Assembly (NCBI GenBank): GCA_034440635.1
Contig: JAOTON010001351.1
Location: 1,722,501 to 1,786,500 of the forward strand
Direction: 5' to 3'
Source of the DNA: Lepas anatifera
Lineage: Eukaryota > Arthropoda > Thecostraca > Lepadidae
Length of the DNA: 64,000 nucleotides
Position numbers and translations under genes: made by a program. Of the stretch, positions 22,590-33,865 are shown in pieces. The notes under the pieces are model-generated. The model searched no databases, was not told the DNA's origin, and saw only the letters and a list, made by a program, of their open reading frames with translations. Numbering within the stretch: the stretch's first letter is position 1; every line of letters begins with the position of its first letter.

Positions 22590-24400
22590 GCAGACCACAG
22601 GGACACGGACAAACCATAAGAGCCCGGGAAAATTGCAGGGGGCCGGGCAGACCGCAGGGGGCCGGGTAGACCACAGGGGAACCGGGCATACCACAGGGGG
22701 CCCGGGCAGAAAACAGAGGGCCCGGGCAGACTAAAAGGAGCCCAGACCGCCCACTAGGGGCCGGGCAGACCACAGGGGCCCGGACAGACCACACAGGACC
22801 CAGGCACACTACAAAAAGCCCAGACCACCTACAAAGGGCCCGGGCAGACCACAGGGGCCCGGGAAGACTAAAAGGGGCCAAGGCAGAATACAAGGAGCCC
22901 GGTTGCAGTCACAGAACACCCGGCTGAACCAAAAAGGTCCCGAGACTGCCAGAAATAGGGACCCGGATGCAGTCAAAATGGGCCTGAGAATATCGTTAGG
23001 GGCCCGTTTGCGGATACAGTGATTATGGGTGGGCCTAAAGGGGACCGCACCCGAGCAAGCATGCCAGGCAAGCATGTCAGGGAGCCCGGCCGCAACCACA
23101 GCAAGCCCAGATAGACCACGGGGCCCCGCACTCATTGCAAGGGCCCGTCCGTGGCATTAGAGGACCCGCGCCTCCTGGACCACAGGGAGCCTGGTTGCAG
23201 TCACAGGTCCCGGTTGCAGTCACAGGGGGCTCGGGTGGATCACAGAGCGCCCGGTTGCAGTCACAGGTGGCTCAGTTGGACCACAGGGAATCCGTTTGCA
23301 GTCACAGGGGGCCCGTGTGGATCACAGGGGGCCAGGATGGATCACATGGGCCCCGAGTGGATCACAGGGGGCCTCAGGTGAATTACAGGGGGCCCAATTG
23401 CAGTCACAGAGGGCCCGGTTGTAGTCACAGAGTGCCTGGTTGCAGTCACAGGGGCCCGGGGTGGATCAAAGATGGCCCGGTTGCAGTAACAGGGGGCCCG
23501 GGTGTATCACAGGGGGCCCGGTTGCAATCACAGGGGGCCCGGGTGGATCAAAGTGGGCCCGGTTGTAATTGCAGGGGGCCCGGGTGGATCACATGGGGCC
23601 CGGTTGCAGTCACAGGGGGCTCGGGTGAATTACAGGGGGCCCGGTTGCAGTCACAGGGGACCCGGGTGGATCACAGAAGGCCCGGGTGGATCATAACTGG
23701 CCTGGTTGTAATCACAGGGGGCCCGGGTTGATCATAGGGGGTCCGGTTGCAGTAACAGGGGCCCCGGGTGGATCACAGATGGCCCTGTTGCAGTCACAGT
23801 GGGCCCGGATGGATGACAGGGGGCCCAGTTTCAGTCACAGGGGCCCCGGTTGAATCACAGATGGCCCAGTTGCAGTCACAGGGGGGGGCGGGTGGATGAC
23901 GGGGGCCCCGGTTTCAGTCACAGGGGGCCCGGGTGGATCATAGATGGCCCGGTCCCAGTCACAGGGGGCCTGGGTGTATCACAGGGGCCGATGTGGATGA
24001 TAGAGGGCCCGGTTGTAATCACAGGGAGCCCAGGTGGATTACAGGGGGCCCGGTTGCAGTCACAGGGGCCCAGATAGATCACAGGGGACCCGGCTGCAGT
24101 CACAGGGGGCCCGGGTGGATTACAGGGGGCCCGCTTGCAGTCCACAGGGGGCCCGGGTGGATCACAGAGGGCCCGGTTGGATGACAGGAGGCCCGAGACT
24201 GCAGGAATTAGGGACCCGGCTGCAGTCAAAGTGGGCCTGAAAATATCGTTAGGGGCCCGGTTGCGGACACCGAGGTTAAGGGTGGCCCACAGGGGACCCG
24301 CAAGCATGGCAGGGAGCCTGGCCTCAGCCAAAGCTGGCCCAAATAGACCACTGGGGCCCGCAATCGTGGCACGGGCCCGGCTGTGTCCGCAGGGGCCCGC
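22590..24400. repeat. GGGCCC satellite, GATCACAGGGGGCCCGG type
   Basis: The core alternates between GGTGGATCACAGGGGGCCCG and GGTTGCAGTCACAGGGG, period about 21-22 bp, with two-unit alternation clearest at 23160-24180. The first 560 bp are of the GCAGACCACAGGGGGCC type. No gene. Confidence 0.88.
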
Positions 24401-24489
24401 AACTTGGGATGGGGGGGCTCGTCGGGTCATTGGGGGGTTCTCCGAGCATTGGGGAGCTCGAGCCCCCAAATATATGGAAACTTGCACCC

Positions 24490-25500
24490 CTGCTCAGCCA
24501 CGCCGCAAATCATCGACGAACAGCGACTTCCTGACTGTAGGGGGCAAAATCAAATACGTCATTAATTGAAATGCCGAACAAGGTCACACTCAGCACGCCA
24601 CCCTCGACCACACCGTTTTCCTGGCAGTAAATATCTGACATGCCGTAGCCTACCTTAACGCGGCAGTTCAGTCTTTTCATAACATTGTCAATAAAATGTC
24701 TCATAGGCCCCCTGATTCAAGCTTTTTGTACTTTTTCTTACATTCCGTAGCGCCAGGCTGAGTCATAGGTCTTTTCAACGTCAAAGAACAGGGCAAACAC
24801 ATGTTGTTTTGAGGCGAACTAACGGCGTATTGACGCACCAGAGATACGATGTGGTCAATGGTGGATCGCCCCGCACGAAGGCCCTAAGCGCTTGAGAATA
24901 AGACTAGTTTTCAAGTACCACACCAGGCGCGCGTTCACTATACGTTCTAGAAGCCTACAGACACAGGATGTCAAAGCGATCGGACGATAATGTAGAGGAT
25001 CACTACCATGTTTGTCAGGTTTTAAGACTGGGATGATGACTGCGTCTCTCCAAACACTAGGAAGCTCGTGCGTGGCCAACAGCGAGTTAAAGGAAGCCAG
25101 AACAGAAGCAGATCGCTCACTAAGATTGCTCTGCATATCTAAGTGGATACCATTCGGTCCTGCCGCAGTGCTCTTAGCAGCGCGGTTTGAAATTCTACAA
25201 GTAAGTCAATGGTTCATTTAAAAAGAGTTCATCATGTGACCTAAATTTACCGTTAAAGCCACTCACAGAACGTTCACGTCATCGGCACAGCCAAGAGTTT
25301 TTGGTATCTTGTAGCAGTACAAAATACCTTTTGAACTCACGTATTTCAAGAACGATCAGGGAGTGGAACACTCCCGGAAGAAGCTTTCCAAATCCAATAA
25401 TTCTTTCGTCGCCATGTTATAAAAGTAGTCATCCCTCATAGATTTAACGTGCGCGTTTTTCAAAATATTGTCAATTATGACTGATGAACTCCGGAAGCCC
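24490..25500 (-). mobile_element. I/Jockey-type non-LTR retrotransposon fragment
   Basis: Minus-strand reverse transcriptase remnant: STAAGPNGIHLDM, WRDAVIIPVLKPDKHGSD, YRPIALTSCVCRLLERIVNARLVWYL, a degraded G.S..DH block, VVEGGVLSVTLFGISINDV (family GTPQGSVLS...), then LFVDDLR out of frame at about 24510. It ends right after the FVDD motif, where the satellite starts. Several frameshifts make it dead. It resembles the polymerase of the larger element at 34460-45461. Confidence 0.82.
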
Positions 25501-25808
25501 GAATTGAGGCAATAATACAAACCACTACAGTCAATCTATGGTACATATGGATGTAAATGTCATCGAGGAAGACAGACATCATCAGTTAAAATATTAAATC
25601 CAACTTCGACTAGATGTTAAGATTTCAGGGCTGATTTGTAAACATTTCTTACTTCTGCTTAGCGCATCCCCTATCTGGCCTTCAGATGCCAACCGAGCTT
25701 CATATGCAGTTAGAACGGAACATCAGCTCTCCATCGCAAAACTAACAGAAATGTACAAAACACGGAAAGGGCCGTGCACCGGGACGGCAGCGGGGCGGCG
25801 GGACTCAC

Positions 25809-25890
25809 TGGAATCGCTTGACGACCGACAGCGTGCGCAGGTCAATGATCTTGAGCTCGTCCCCGCGGGTGCAGCACAGTACCTTATAGT
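25809..25890 (-). CDS. ATG16L1: ATG16L1-like WD40 exon (fourth seen)
   Basis: This 82-bp exon reads YKVLCCTRGDELKIIDLRT, then LSVVKRF. It matches my recollection of the human ATG16L1 blade ELLSCSRDDLLKVIDLRT. It contributes a beta-propeller blade to the WD40 domain. The acceptor is GTGTGCAG/AC and the donor TTCCA/GTGAGT. It enters in phase 1 (G from the previous exon plus AC gives Asp) and leaves in phase 2, agreeing with both neighbours. The following intron is about 15.6 kb and is packed with satellites, MITEs and retroelements. Confidence 0.9.
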
Positions 25891-26412
25891 CTGCACACAA
25901 CATCAAAGTAGGCTTTACGTGGGCATTTGCTTTCAATAAAGAAGCATATTCACCACGAAATATCAAGGGACCGCTAACATATCAATATAAAGGAGTCTGA
26001 ACAGCTGCGAGTTACAATAATACATATAATCACACATGGATCCAAGACAGCAGGGAGGGATACACGACCCTGTTTAGATTTCTGCAGAAAATATCAAGAA
26101 AAAATCGAAAATTTCGGGGACCTTGTCACCATCATCGTATTAAAGGTTTAGGGCGCGCCGACAGCAAACTTCGGGGACCAATGCCCTCGTGACGTCATAG
26201 ATCTGCCACTGAGTCATGCCTGAACAAGTTGTATACTAAGGCTTTGTGGAAGAAAACACAAAAAATGGCACGCAATAAATTCACCAACAACCACACAACA
26301 ATCACAACATACTTCCTTGCTTGCAGTATCATCGGCACAGTCCCATATTTCGCGGGATTAGTCCAAACCAGACGTTACCGGATCCGTCTCTAGGTGGCAC
26401 AAGTGTACGAAC
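25891..26412 (-). other. Intron of the ATG16L1-like gene, no other feature
   Basis: The shortest intron seen here (522 bp). No repeat or gene was recognised inside it. Confidence 0.6.
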
Positions 26413-26494
26413 CTGAGCCCAGCGCGAGCGAAGTAGCCAGAGCATCTACGTTGATGGTGTGTTTGGGCTCGCGCGGAGAGCGCAAATCCCACAC
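26413..26494 (-). CDS. ATG16L1: ATG16L1-like WD40 exon (third seen)
   Basis: This 82-bp exon reads VWDLRSPREPKHTINVDALA, then TSLALGS. It lines up with human ATG16L1 [20 protein letters not shown]. The V-W-D at its start completes the blade begun in the previous exon (GHFDGTVK). The acceptor is GTTTCAG/GTG, phase 0. The donor is CTCAG/GTTCGT, phase 1, which is a weak match to the animal donor consensus. The phases join both neighbours without a shift. Similarity at the end of the exon is low, as expected for a loop. Confidence 0.85.
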
Positions 26495-26819
26495 CTGAAA
26501 CCGGCGAATCCAGCACCTGTCAGACGTCCCGAGGACAAACTGATCACTCAAATCTTCAGAGGCAGTAGCGTCACGGTTCTACGCTGATAGGACGCAATAT
26601 AAATATAATTTCTTTCATTAAGCCAATAGAAGTTACCTTGGACAGTCACTGATCACTCATGTCAACAGTATGAAACCCTACATAGCTTAACAGTTTCTAA
26701 ATGGCCTTGACCCCGGTAAGTTATAGGGTCGCCCAGAGATCCATAATAATTCACGACAACAGTAGCTTAAGAGTTCAAATTATCAAGCCTCCCAACAGCA
26801 GCACGGCAGAGCAGGCCGC

Positions 26820-27880
26820 CTAACCCTTGCCCCGGTGGCGGGTACGAGCCACCTTCGCCCTGGTGGGGGGCTAAAGACCCCCACGATCTCAAAACTAAGA
26901 GAGCTAGAAAAAGCGCAAAACGGCAATCAAGCTCTTCGAAGTGATATCGAAAATACTTCGGTCATTTTTTTGTCAGGTCAATATCAAGGTCACCAGAGGT
27001 CAAAATAGGTCAAAATCGCTAATATGAGGTGTACTAAGAAAACCTCCTATATCTCAGAAACTGTGATAGCTAGAAACATTTTTCTAACACCATTCGAAGC
27101 TCTTGAAATGCGTTTCATTACAGTGGTTTTTTGTGTCGTAAGCCTGGGCTGGTCACTAAATATTGGGTATTCTGGGAATGTCCATAGCCACCCATGCATA
27201 AGGGCGTTTACTTTTCGCTAATAGCTTCCAAACCAACAAGTACAGCCGTATTTATGCCCATTGCAATCCTCTTGTATACGATCGAATGATATATGATATT
27301 GCTTGCCAGTCAATTTAATTTGCCTGACCCATCAACGGTCTGACAACTTGACCTGGTATAGTCTGATGTTATCATTTGATTCAGTGACTATACAAACACT
27401 TTGGTGACAAATAAGCGCTATCTTAGTTTATTCAAATTTATAAGAAAACACCAAAACATGTTATTTGACCTAAGGTGACCTTTTAAAGGTCACAGTCAAT
27501 TTGGTATGCTTGAAATGGGCTAGGGTCGCAACCGATGTTTGAAGTTGATTACATCCATACTTACTAAGCTATTTCGTATTTTCCATGCATTGTCAATGGG
27601 GAGGTCTTCTGACCCTAGGTCACCATATCAAAATCCCGGAACAAATGTTGTGCTCCTGGTGGGCCCAGACGTGGTTGGTTTCACTGATCGATTAACCCTT
27701 CTTTTAGTTATGCCGTCCTAAGTATTTTTGGTGGGTCCTCCCTGACCTGGTGACCTGACCTGATATGACCTTGAGCCAAAATTTTCAGGAAAGATGTAAA
27801 ATGATGAAGGAACAGCTAGACAGTTTGCGCGCGCCGCCTTTTGTTCTTCGAAAAACCCGAGGGGGTCAACCCCCGGTTAA
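26820..27880 (+). mobile_element. TTAA-flanked MITE, copy P1
   Basis: It begins CTAACCCTTGCCCCGGTG (TTAA mutated to CTAA) and ends CCCCCGGTTAA. The left end has a doubled terminal motif (CCCCGGTGGC and CGCCCTGGTGG), then a GGGGGCTAAAGACCCCC hairpin, then GATCTCAAAACTAAGAG and TAGAAAAAGCGC. The right end has CGAAAAACCCGAGGGGG before the terminus. The body is rich in AGGTCA/TGACCT. It fills most of the intron between two ATG16L1-like exons and ends 48 bp from a splice donor. No transposase. A piggyBac-like origin is inferred from TTAA and CCC ends. Confidence 0.78.
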
Positions 27881-27928
27881 AGAAGGCGAAACGACTCCTT
27901 GTTTGCGGAGCCTGTGGGCTGCCCTAAC

Positions 27929-28023
27929 CTTGACCGTGCCGTCGAAGTGTCCAGAGAGCAGGTTGGAGCCTACGCCGTCCACGATGTCGAAGCACATGCT
28001 GCTGGCGAACATAGTAAGTAAGC
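27929..28023 (-). CDS. ATG16L1: ATG16L1-like WD40 exon (second seen)
   Basis: This 95-bp exon reads LLTMFASSMCFDIVDG, then LLSGHFDGTVK. It matches my recollection of human ATG16L1 KTVFAGSSCNDIV...VMSGHFDKKIR. SGHFD is a hallmark of this family's propeller. The acceptor is CTCTTGCAG/GC with a good pyrimidine tract; it enters in phase 1 (T plus GC gives Cys). The donor is AAG/GTTAGG, phase 0. Both phases agree with the neighbouring exons. Confidence 0.9.
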
Positions 28024-29272
28024 CTGCAAGAGAAAAGAAACTGTCACTCATCCCTTCCCCTTTTTCGTATTCTCCTTAATAAAACCCATAAGGTCCCCCT
28101 CGCCTCCAGCCCTCGTCGATCTCGCTCTAAAAGGTGAATTTGTGTACCCAGCTGCCCACGACATCTCCAGGCAGGGAGCCCGTCCATGTAAGAGCTGCAG
28201 ACAGTCGGGCTCTCGTGCGCTCAGTGGACCAGCGAGCAGCCGCCGAGGACAATGTCAAGCATCGAAGCGAACAGGTGGTCAGGAGGCGAGGCGAACAAGG
28301 TCAGTTGAATCCATACATGTATATTCAGAGCACACTCGTTAAAATACAAGCACGGCAAACATGCAGCCACAGGGATGAAAACATCCGAACGGACGCCACA
28401 AAGCCGACATACGACAGGCGCCGTGCATCTCGCACCCGTAACCGCCTTCGGCCACTCCTACACACGTACACCACGCGCGGCGGGGGAGCCGGGGCGCAAG
28501 TGGAGGTCTGTTGGGTGAGTGGAGCTGGGTGGCAGGAGCCGGGTGATGGGTCGGCGCATAACAGCCGACGGAGTTGGCAAGTCATCAATGAAAATGAGAA
28601 GCAAACATGTTCCCCTCCCTGGGACCAGTTCCCTGCCATCTTTAGCAATGAAGGTAAGCCTGAAAGCCTATCAATCACTCTGAGAAAAGTTTGGCACATA
28701 CTTGAGACACGATCTCAGTGATCGTGTTCCCATACATAACTTGACCCGAGAGAAATGTTACGTGCCAATGCTTTGATCTCATCTAGTGTCGGGGCATTTG
28801 TAGAAAGGGCGGATGATTCCTACGATCCTCCACAGGCACAGATACATAACGTGAAAGCGGGTCAATGAAATGAAAGGTGAACTTTGCTACGTGAATACAG
28901 GCTAATTTGATGTTTAAAGGAGTCCATTAAAGTAAAACCTTCAAATACGGCTGGGCAGAAAAAATCTCTTGAGTGGTAGACCCACTGGTAAAATTTATAC
29001 CCATGATCAATATCCATGTCACCATATGGAGCTGAAGAGCGCGCCATCTCCTGGGGTGTTGCCTATCACGGGAAGGGCACAATCACACTGTGTGCACGCC
29101 AAGGCCTCGATGCTGGGGAGGAGCAGTACAGGGGGAGACTGGGCAGATCCAGGGGCCCGAGTAATCCTCGTGGGAATACAGAGCGTTCCGTCAGGGGAAC
29201 ACATACCCCTATACCCCGTTCGATCCGGCTATTACTATCACGTACATCGCCCAAAAGTGTCAGCTACAGGCC

Positions 29273-29322
<50 letters not shown>

Positions 29323-31690
29323 GTACTCTCAGTATTAACATTTTCACCTTGGAAGGGGGACTTGCCGCTCCACACATTTCGCTGTGCTTTGATGGAGTCA
29401 TGGGAAGATTCTTCAAAACTCAACGAACGAATAAAAGTACGACAAAACGCATCTTCATGACTGTACAGAGTAAAAGTGTGAAATACAACCATTGCCGCCA
29501 CTTTACACCAGGGGAGCTGGGGAGCCTCGTCGCTCCTTCAGGACGCACAGCATGGAACATGGCCACAACGCCGGTTGTGCGTTTTGTGTTGACAGCAGCT
29601 GAAATAAGCCGGCCCTGTGCAGGCGAGGAGCCGGAGCGGAGCGAGGTGAGGGGCAGGGGTGGCAGACCGGCCGGCCGCGGCTCATCTGCGGCCTGCTGCC
29701 GGCCAGTGGCGGTCAGCACGCTCCCAGCAGCACCACCGCCCCGCCCGCCGTGCAGCCCAGTTGGACCAGGGCGGCAGTGGGCCGTGCGCCGCTCTCACGG
29801 CAGCGTCGGAGGCGACGTTAGGCCCGGTGGCCACCGCCGCCGCTCTCGTTCCCACGTCTCAGCTGCAGCCCAGGCCCGATGGCACCCGGCCGCAGCCAGA
29901 CCGCAGCTCCAGCCTTCCGACGGCTTGCAGACCAGAGCAGCCCATCTGGCAGCGCTGGTCAGCCGCTCAGAGTGCAGCTGCACCGGCTGAAGTTCGCAGG
30001 CGCGGGCCGCCAAACCGGGCCACCGCGCCGGCTTCACAGCCTTCGCACACATTCTCCATAGAGAATCAGGGCTTCTCACACCAAACCAAGTCTTAGCCGT
30101 CATCCTCGCTACGCTCGATCGAGGAGCAGCAATTTGACACGGACTAGATTCTAGATTAGGTTCAACGTTTCAATGCTTCGAGACTTGATGGCAAGTGACC
30201 TTTGAGTCATGCAACATAATCCAATGACTTCCGGTGACATCAGGCGACTCCGGAAAACTCATGGCGGTGAGGCGCAAACTTTCATCGCCATGAGAATCAC
30301 GCAGATTCATGAGCCACATCCGACTATGCTCGTTTGGAATCGTTACGACGTCTTCTCTAACAGACATGTCTAGGAGGAAACGTCCCCCAATTGCCACGCG
30401 GCACGTGCGCAATAGATTCGGCATCCACTGGATAGTCAACTCATATCGACTGTCCCCCTGCTAAGTCAATGGGACAAAACCGCACGTGTCACGCGAAAAC
30501 GGTGAGCGCAGCGGGACAAATCCTGGCCGGTAACCACCATACAACATGAAACGATACGTCGCACTAAGTCCCAGGTGTGTGACGCACGTGGTTTGAGCTG
30601 CACGCCTTACCAAAGCAGTATGCGTGACTGAAAGTCCGACTTCATAAAATATCCCATAACACGATTCTGTGATGTTCCTTTCTAAATATGTTTAGCAAAA
30701 TGTGCCATGGCTGTGTTTCGGCATGTTAGGGTCATACATGTGACATTTCACTTGACCTGGGACAAAAAAATCATATACTATCGGAGAGTCCAGATCCCAA
30801 GCATCACGCTGCAACTTACCATGTCTTTATTCTTTACCTGAAATATCGACCACGGCATGACCCCTAGGAAAGAGCAACGTAAAGGAGATAAAACAATTTA
30901 TATCTGTCTTATTTTCCAAACGCGAAGGAAGTAGAATCAATCCTCCCCGGTAGGACAACGTTGTAAAATACCTCCAGAGGGCCAACGTCAATTAAAAGAT
31001 AGTTTAAACTGTTTGTAAGCCTTATTTCAATGTAATCTAACAGGACCAAATCATTCAAACACTGCAAAGTCTGCCCATTAGGGCGTACAATTGTAAAAAA
31101 AACAGCCCCGACAGGAGCTGTGAAAGATATTACTGTGTGTCCACCAACCGAATTGCAGCCACAATAATCAGGCCCCGGAACCAGGACATAGTCCGGCATG
31201 GCCGCTCCCAGCAGAATATCAAACTGCCTATGGCGGGGGTGTCGATACTCACTCCCATCCCAGGGCAGGGGTGGGAAGCAACATTTCAGGGACCATTTCA
31301 GGGGGCACCGGGGTCGAGGGGGAACTGCGCCCACTTGACTCACCCTCCCCTGGATGGCTACAGTACTAGCTACCAACAATAGACAATCCATACCTTTTCA
31401 TTACAGCATTTTCTTCAAACTCGGAGCACGGTTTGAATACAGCGACTACGTCCGAGGAACACACCCTCGGCAGGCCTTCTCTCGGGCGAATCCTCTGATT
31501 GATTTCACAATCGTTTGGACAATCCACAGAACAGGATTTACCAGTCATTTACCTCATTTAACATTCATATGCTGCCGTCCAAACGCAAATCTGACCACGT
31601 CGGAATCTGGTAAGATTTTGCTTCCTGTACTACTCGGCTCGCCTTCACCGAGACAATTTCATGGTGCGAAAACATTACTGCCTATGTATT
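28024..31690 (-). other. Intron of the ATG16L1-like gene (most of it)
   Basis: It contains a (TC)n microsatellite at 29275-29319, a GC-rich stretch at 29570-30060 with no supported gene, and a decayed MITE-like G-rich segment at 31250-31360. The minus-strand frame at 30909-31391 is described separately. I found no further exon: the exons on either side already join in phase. Confidence 0.6.
30909..31391 (-). CDS. Unidentified open frame inside the intron
   Basis: A 160-codon frame on the minus strand. The second half (from about 31200 down) has balanced composition: YVLVPGPDYCGCNSVGGHTV, then TIVRPNGQTLQCL and IEIRLTNSLNYLLIDVG. It has no obvious repeats. I do not recognise it. The first part overlaps a G-rich MITE-like remnant, so the first ATG is doubtful; the Met in GAAMPDYVLV is a more natural start. 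It could be a piece of an unknown mobile element or chance. Confidence 0.2.
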   Translation of the reverse strand: MDCLLLVASTVAIQGRVSQVGAVPPRPRCPLKWSLKCCFPPLPWDGSEYRHPRHRQFDILLGAAMPDYVLVPGPDYCGCNSVGGHTVISFTAPVGAVFFTIVRPNGQTLQCLNDLVLLDYIEIRLTNSLNYLLIDVGPLEVFYNVVLPGRIDSTSFAFGK

Positions 31691-31708
31691 CACCAATTAT
31701 TCATAGCT

Positions 31709-31710
<2 letters not shown>

Positions 31711-31745
<35 letters not shown>
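31711..31745. repeat. (TA)n microsatellite
   Basis: About 17 TA dinucleotides. Confidence 0.95.
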
Positions 31746-31748
<3 letters not shown>

Positions 31749-31954
31749 TGGTCACTGAAGAATTGTCCGTGTTTACAAGCCCTGACGTAATCGTGTTTGC
31801 CTCTGGACGACACTGTGGGTGCATGCGGGGAAAAGCAGGTGGTTAAGACGGATCTGGAAGGTAAGCAAACAACAATAAACAAACAGGCAGGCAGACGACA
31901 TCAGGCAGCACCATGAGTGTCATCGCGGCTGCTGCACAGGTGGGAACCACTCAC

Positions 31955-32078
31955 AGTCGCCGCCTCTGAACAGATCCCAGTGCTTCAGCGTGTGGTCTCG
32001 GCTGCCAGTGATGACTTTGGTCGGTCCGCCCTGGAACTTGGCCACCATCACTGGCTTGCTGTGGCCGGTCAGCGTGTA
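31955..32078 (-). CDS. ATG16L1: ATG16L1-like WD40 exon (first seen)
   Basis: This 124-bp exon reads [18 protein letters not shown], then [16 protein letters not shown]. It matches my recollection of the human ATG16L1 blade HTLTGHSGKVLSAKF...IVSGSHDRTLKLWDL. It is a complete WD repeat with GH and WD dipeptides. The acceptor is CTGGTTGCAG/TAC, phase 0; the donor is GACT/GTGAGT, phase 1. The next exon upstream should end in phase 0 and encode a SNDFA..VW blade; I could not find it up to 64000. The acceptor and first bases of this exon recur many times in the minisatellite that starts at the exon edge. Confidence 0.9.
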
Positions 32079-33290
32079 CTGCAACCAGGAAGAGAAGGGC
32101 GTCAGTCTCATAACGCCGGGGGAGGACCCTGGCCAGCGTGTACTGCACAGAGGAAGAGTAGGGCGTCAGTCTCATAACGCCGGGGGGGAAGGACACCGGT
32201 CAGCGTGTACTGCACAGAGGAAGAGTAGGGCGTCAGTCTCATAACGCCGGGGAGAGGACACTGGCCAGCGTGTACTGCACACAGGAAGAGAAGGGCGTCA
32301 GTCTCATAACGCCGGGGGAGGACACTGGCCAGCGTGTACTGCACAGAGGAAGAGTAGGGCGTCAGTCTCATAACGCCGGGGGGAGGACACTGGCCAGCGT
32401 ATACTACACAGAGGAAGAGTAGGGCGTCAGTCTCATAACGCCGGGGGGGAAGGACACCGGTCAGCGTGTACTGCACAGAGGAAGAGTAGGGCGTCAGTCT
32501 CATAACGCCGGGGGAGGACACTGGCCAGCGTGTACTGCACACAGGAAGAGTAGGGCGTCAGTCTCATAACGCCGGGGGGAGGACACTGGCCCGTGTGTAC
32601 TGCACAGAGGAAGAGAAGGGCGTCAGTCTCATAACGCCGGGGGAGGACACTGGCCAGCGTGTACTGCACACAGGAAGAGTAGGGCGTCAGTCTCATAACG
32701 CCGGGGGAGGACACTGGCCAGCGTGTACTGCACAGAGGAAGAGTAGGGCGTCTGTCTCATAACGCCGGGGGGGAAGGACACCGGTCAGCGTGTACTGCAC
32801 AGATGAAGAGTAGGGCGTCAGTCTCATAACGTCGGGGGAGGACACTGGCCAGCGTGTACTGCACAGAGGAAGAGTAGGGCGTCAGTCTCATAACGCCGGG
32901 GGGGAAGGACACCGGTCAGCGTGTACTGTACAGAGGAAGAGTAGGGCGTCAGTCTCATAACGCCGGGGGAGGACACTGGCCAGCGTTTACTGCACACAGG
33001 AAGAGAAGGGCGTCAGTCTCATAACGCCGGGGGGAGGACACTGGCCAGCGTGTACTGCACAGAGGAAGAGTAGGGCGTCAGTCTCATAACGCCGGGGGAG
33101 GACACTGGCCAGCGTGTACTGCACAGAGGAAGAGTAGGGCGTCAGTCTCATAATGCCGGGGGAGGACCCTGGCCAGCGTGAACTGTACACAGGAAGAGAA
33201 GGGCGTCAGTCTCATAACGCCGGGGGGGAAGGACACCGGTCAGCGTGTACTGCACAGAGGAAGAGTAAGCCGTCAGTCTCATAACGCCGA
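32079..33290 (-). repeat. 63-67-bp minisatellite that amplifies an exon's 3' splice site
   Basis: About 18 copies follow the genuine exon boundary. On the minus strand each holds GAGACTGACGCC (branch-point-like CTGAC), a CTCTTCCTCTGTGCAG acceptor, and then TACACGCTG, the first nine bases of the ATG16L1-like exon. One variant keeps TACACGCTGACCGG, the first 14 bases. Copies start at about 32138, 32205, 32270 and so on to 33244. Length variants of 63 to 67 bp shift the reading frame between copies. Confidence 0.95.
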
Positions 33291-33865
33291 GGGGAGGACA
33301 CCGTCATGACAGCGTCAGTCTGACAACGCCGTGAGGAGGACGCCGTCAGTCTGACAACGTCCGAGGGGAGGACACCTGTCAGCAGTACTGACAGACGCCA
33401 AGGTAGGGCGGAGTCAGTCTCATAACGCCGGGGAGGACACTGGCCAGCGTGTCTGACAGAGGCCGAGTAGGGCGTCAGTCACATAAGGCCGAGGGGAGGA
33501 CCCTGCCAGTGTCTGTACACAGGCCGAGGGAGTGTCAGTCTCATAACGCCGGGGCAAGGCCGAGGGGGACGGTGTCAGCCTGACAAGTTCGAGGGGGGAC
33601 AGTGACAGTCTGACATGGCAGAGAGGGGACGGTGTCAGTCTGACAAGGCCGAGGGGGACGGTGTCAGTCTGACAAGGCCGAGGGGGACAGTGTCAGTCTG
33701 ACAAGGCCGAGGGGGACAGTGTCAGTCTGACAAGTTCGAGGGGTGACAGTGTCAGTCTGACAAGGCCGAGAGGGACGGTGTCAGTCTGACAAGTTTGGGG
33801 GGGGACGGTGCCAGTTGAAAAGGCCGAGGAGGATGGTGTCAGTCTGACAAGACCACAGGGCAGCA
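33291..33865 (-). repeat. Degenerate tail of the minisatellite
   Basis: The repeat decays into shorter units around GTGTCAGTCTGACAAGGCC with GAGGGGGACG, period about 30-35 bp. The ATAACGCC module fades and the exon-like TACACGCTG module is lost. Confidence 0.8.

Noticed and set aside
20559..24569. Many 100-300-codon frames rich in Gly, Pro and Trp
   Set aside because: Composition and periodicity follow the GGGCCC satellites on both strands.
29570..30060. CpG-rich stretch as a promoter or first exon
   Set aside because: No recognisable coding start, and it lies inside an intron of a gene on the minus strand; GC-rich unique sequence alone is not enough.
32108..33190. Minus-strand ORFs with [13 protein letters not shown] repeats as a separate gene
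   Set aside because: They are translations of the acceptor-bearing minisatellite.
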